Shown here one piece after another: positions 42,936-44,334 of a DNA stretch of 44,334 nt. The stretch comes from an uncultured Prevotellaceae bacterium. GTDB lineage: Bacteria > Bacteroidota > Bacteroidia > Bacteroidales > Bacteroidaceae. How positions within the stretch are numbered: position 1 is the stretch's first letter; each line of letters starts with the position of its first letter. The DNA is taken from contig OMXL01000017.1 of NCBI GenBank assembly GCA_900314985.1, forward strand, positions 1 through 44,334, written 5' to 3'. The position numbers and the translations under genes are program-made. The notes below the pieces were generated by a model. That model saw only the letters and a program-made list of their open reading frames with translations, was not told the origin of the DNA and searched no databases.

Positions 42936-43019
42936 GGTACCTCTTGCAAAAAGAGGTACCACTCTGAAGTGCCTTTAAATAAAGGCATCTTCAGCGATTA
43001 GGGTACCTGGGGAGGTCTT
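42936..43019. repeat. Inverted-repeat element G, copy B (shorter)
   Basis: Perfect 10-bp hairpin 42936-42945/42951-42960 (GGTACCTCTT, loop GCAAA), then the 55-bp block 42965-43019, 52/55 identical to copy A. In this copy the side hairpin is better paired (GCCTTT with AAAGGC; TGAAG with CTTCA). The long left outer arm of copy A is not present in the same form. The rest of the 446-bp gene-free stretch 42757-43202 holds the promoter at 42810-42840 and hairpins at 43120-43197. Confidence 0.85.
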
Positions 43020-43119
43020 TTGCAAAAAACTATTTTTTTAGAAAATCAATCAGGGGGACTGTCCCTTTGATTAATCCTGTTGCCGTCGTAGATTGGGTCG
43101 GTGGCATCGGTGAAGAATA

Positions 43120-43150
43120 GCGAAGCTCCCTGTGAGTCAGAGAGCTTCGC
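43120..43150 (-). terminator. Hairpin downstream of the short peptide gene
   Basis: GCGAAGCTC (43120-43128) pairs perfectly with GAGCTTCGC (43142-43150), 13-nt loop. A second hairpin, CGCTGAG/CTCAGCG (43172-43178/43191-43197), lies between it and the gene. No strong T-run; probable 3' end signals. Confidence 0.5.
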
Positions 43151-43202
43151 GCGTTGTTATCATGAGGGGAACGCTGAGAGCACAGCGGTCCTCAGCGAGG
43201 GT

Positions 43203-43409
43203 TTACTCTTCACTTAAGTCCCACTCGTCTTCCACTTCAAACTCGCGAGTCATGGCGTCACCCCACGGGTCGTCAGTAGGCTCCGGGTCGGGAGTGATGT
43301 CATCGCCAAGTCCTGTGGTGACAACGCTTGTTACCGAACCGGCCAGCATCTGTACGTTCACGTTCATTTCAACCACCTGCATGGCGGGCTGCATATATTC
43401 TTTCTTCAT
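43203..43409 (-). CDS. Short MKK-type peptide with conserved-looking N-terminus and acidic tail
   Basis: 68 residues from the ATG at 43409. GGAGG at 43418-43422 (minus strand) is eight bases upstream, a strong ribosome binding site; an ATG at 43424 lies before that site and was rejected. The N-terminal 25 residues (MKKEYMQPAMQVVEM ... QMLAGS) follow a pattern I associate with many short Bacteroidales peptides of unknown role; the C-terminal 40 are acidic and Pro-rich (PDPEPTDDPWGD). No standard signal peptide. It starts 19 bp after the stop of a T9SS-like surface protein gene, same strand, so probably co-transcribed. Confidence 0.75.
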   Translation of the reverse strand: MKKEYMQPAMQVVEMNVNVQMLAGSVTSVVTTGLGDDITPDPEPTDDPWGDAMTREFEVEDEWDLSEE

Positions 43410-43417
43410 ATCTCTGT

Positions 43418-43422
43418 CCTCC
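43418..43422 (-). promoter_or_regulatory. Shine-Dalgarno site GGAGG that decides the peptide start
   Basis: GGAGG ending eight bases before the ATG at 43409, ideal spacing and rare in this genome type. Confidence 0.7.
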
Positions 43423-43428
43423 ATACTT

Positions 43429-44334
43429 TTACTTGATGATTAACTTTTTACCATTCTGAATATACACGCCTTTCTTAGGCTGAGCCACACGGCGACCCTG
43501 CAGGTCGTACGCAGCTGCTGCGGGAGCAAATTCTTCATTCTTCACTCTTAACTCTTCACTGATTGAAGTGGTTTCTCCCTCGCCCAGGTCAAGGTTGAAT
43601 CTGGCAGCATTCACAGCGTCGCCCTTCAGTTGGAAGTACGCACGGAAGCCCTTGATGTTGGCAGGCAGTGCAGAAGGACTCTTCAGCGTGTTGCCTGCGG
43701 TCATGAACAGCACGCTCTTCGGGTCGCCGGCGGGAATGGTCGTAGCGCCCAATGTGGGGATGAAATCGACGTCGGTCGAGGTGAAGGGCTGTGCATCCTT
43801 GCTCACGATGGCTTCCGTGAAGGGTGCTGCGGAGAGGTCGGTGTTGGCAGTGACCTTCACCAGATAGGGTTTGCCGGCCTCGATGCTGGCAGCATTGGCG
43901 AAGTTCAGGGTCAGCGTTCCGTCTGCGAACGTTGCGCTGCTGAGTTCCTTCACGGTCCAGCCCTCAGGGATGGCGGTGCTGAACGGAGCAGCAAATGTAT
44001 TCCACGAACCGGCGCTGAGCGTGCGCGTCAGGGTCACGTCGGCCTCGTAGCCGTCCCACTCTGTCAGTGCAGCGCTGTTGTCCGTTGTCTCGGAGAGGGC
44101 CAATTCGGTCTCATACTCCACCTCCAGCTCCACGTCGAAGGCGGGAGTTGCGGCGAGCGACCATGTGCCGTCGGGGTTCTTGGTCAGCTCTACGCCCTCG
44201 GTGTAGGCGGTCTCCTCAGCGGTGGCGTAGGTGGTCTCGGCATCGGTCAGCGTCGAGTAGTTTGTCACGAGTGCCTGCTGGGCGGCGGTCAGCGCGTCGT
44301 AGGCCGTGCGTGCTGCGTCGATGAGGGCCTTGCT
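43429..44334 (-). CDS. Large surface protein, C-terminal part, T9SS-like tail (5' end outside window)
   Basis: 302 residues are visible and the frame is open to the right edge, so the start is outside. The first part (ALIDAARTAYDALTAAQQAL then VTNYSTLTDAE) looks like a GA/FIVAR-type three-helix module common in large Bacteroidetes surface proteins. Then beta-rich segments (TRTLSAGSWNTFAAPFS, GKPYLVKVTA, GFRAYFQLKGD) typical of the domain preceding the sorting tail. The end, AAYDLQGRRVAQPKKGVYIQNGKKLIIK-type, is the T9SS-like C-terminal domain. GC content is visibly higher than in the neighbouring spacer. Function beyond a surface-attached or secreted protein is unknown. Confidence 0.88.
   Translation of the reverse strand, partial: SKALIDAARTAYDALTAAQQALVTNYSTLTDAETTYATAEETAYTEGVELTKNPDGTWSLAATPAFDVELEVEYETELALSETTDNSAALTEWDGYEADVTLTRTLSAGSWNTFAAPFSTAIPEGWTVKELSSATFADGTLTLNFANAASIEAGKPYLVKVTANTDLSAAPFTEAIVSKDAQPFTSTDVDFIPTLGATTIPAGDPKSVLFMTAGNTLKSPSALPANIKGFRAYFQLKGDAVNAARFNLDLGEGETTSISEELRVKNEEFAPAAAAYDLQGRRVAQPKKGVYIQNGKKLIIK

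Noticed and set aside
1-44334. tRNA, rRNA, transposase or integrase genes.
   Set aside because: None was seen on reading; absence of small RNA genes is not proven without a covariance search.

Overview
The window looks like chromosomal DNA of a Bacteroidales bacterium, most likely Prevotellaceae (Prevotella/Segatella type). Reasons seen in the sequence: promoters of the Bacteroidetes form TTTG-N19/20-TAnnTTTG in front of many genes, few Shine-Dalgarno sites, a frdC-frdA fumarate reductase operon, flavodiiron protein FprA, a PorZ-like type IX secretion (T9SS) component, several secreted proteins ending in T9SS-like C-terminal domains, and a BspA-type leucine-rich protein. No species is claimed.

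Layout. 1-1180: frdC-frdA (reading leftward, frdA cut by the window edge). 1355-7802: rightward housekeeping run yraN-mnmG-apt-uvrC-dtd-mazG-like-deoC, with two parS (ParB-binding) palindromes, one flanking each end of apt. 7799-8776: polyprenyl diphosphate synthase (leftward). 8863-15020: polA, a BspA-like LRR protein, a SpoU/TrmH methyltransferase (leftward) and a two-domain secreted esterase. 15021-15453: a gene-free AT-rich stretch with a cluster of DnaA boxes, a candidate chromosomal origin, consistent with the parS sites 11 kb away. 15454-17440: nadA and an acyltransferase. 17443-29863: a long leftward block read leuS, yitT-rdgB fusion, porZ, two polytopic membrane proteins, an acyltransferase-CotH fusion and gtrA; this joins T9SS biogenesis to what looks like surface glycan modification. 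30162-34709: a T9SS-like secreted protein behind tandem 22-bp palindromes, then mutS. 34730-39332: leftward pfkB-fprA-ychF-(four-helix-bundle gene)-lgt. 39542-41689: an ECF sigma factor, its probable anti-sigma factor and a secreted protein in overlapping order. 42000-44334: a small secreted protein between two copies of a structured repeat, a short peptide gene with an unusually good ribosome binding site, and the C-terminal part of a large surface protein.

Most unusual signals: (1) heptanucleotide (7-bp) tandem arrays at nine places, two of them inside coding sequence (lgt and the porZ signal peptide) and two forming 32-bp inverted arms (31/32 matching) around a tiny four-helix-bundle gene, which resembles a minimal mobile cassette; (2) the parS plus DnaA-box arrangement; (3) an acyltransferase-CotH fusion with a T9SS-like tail in the porZ operon; (4) two families of duplicated hairpin elements near 39.5-43.0 kb; (5) tandem 22-bp palindromes upstream of a secreted protein gene. 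All functions are read from motifs and context; no search was run.
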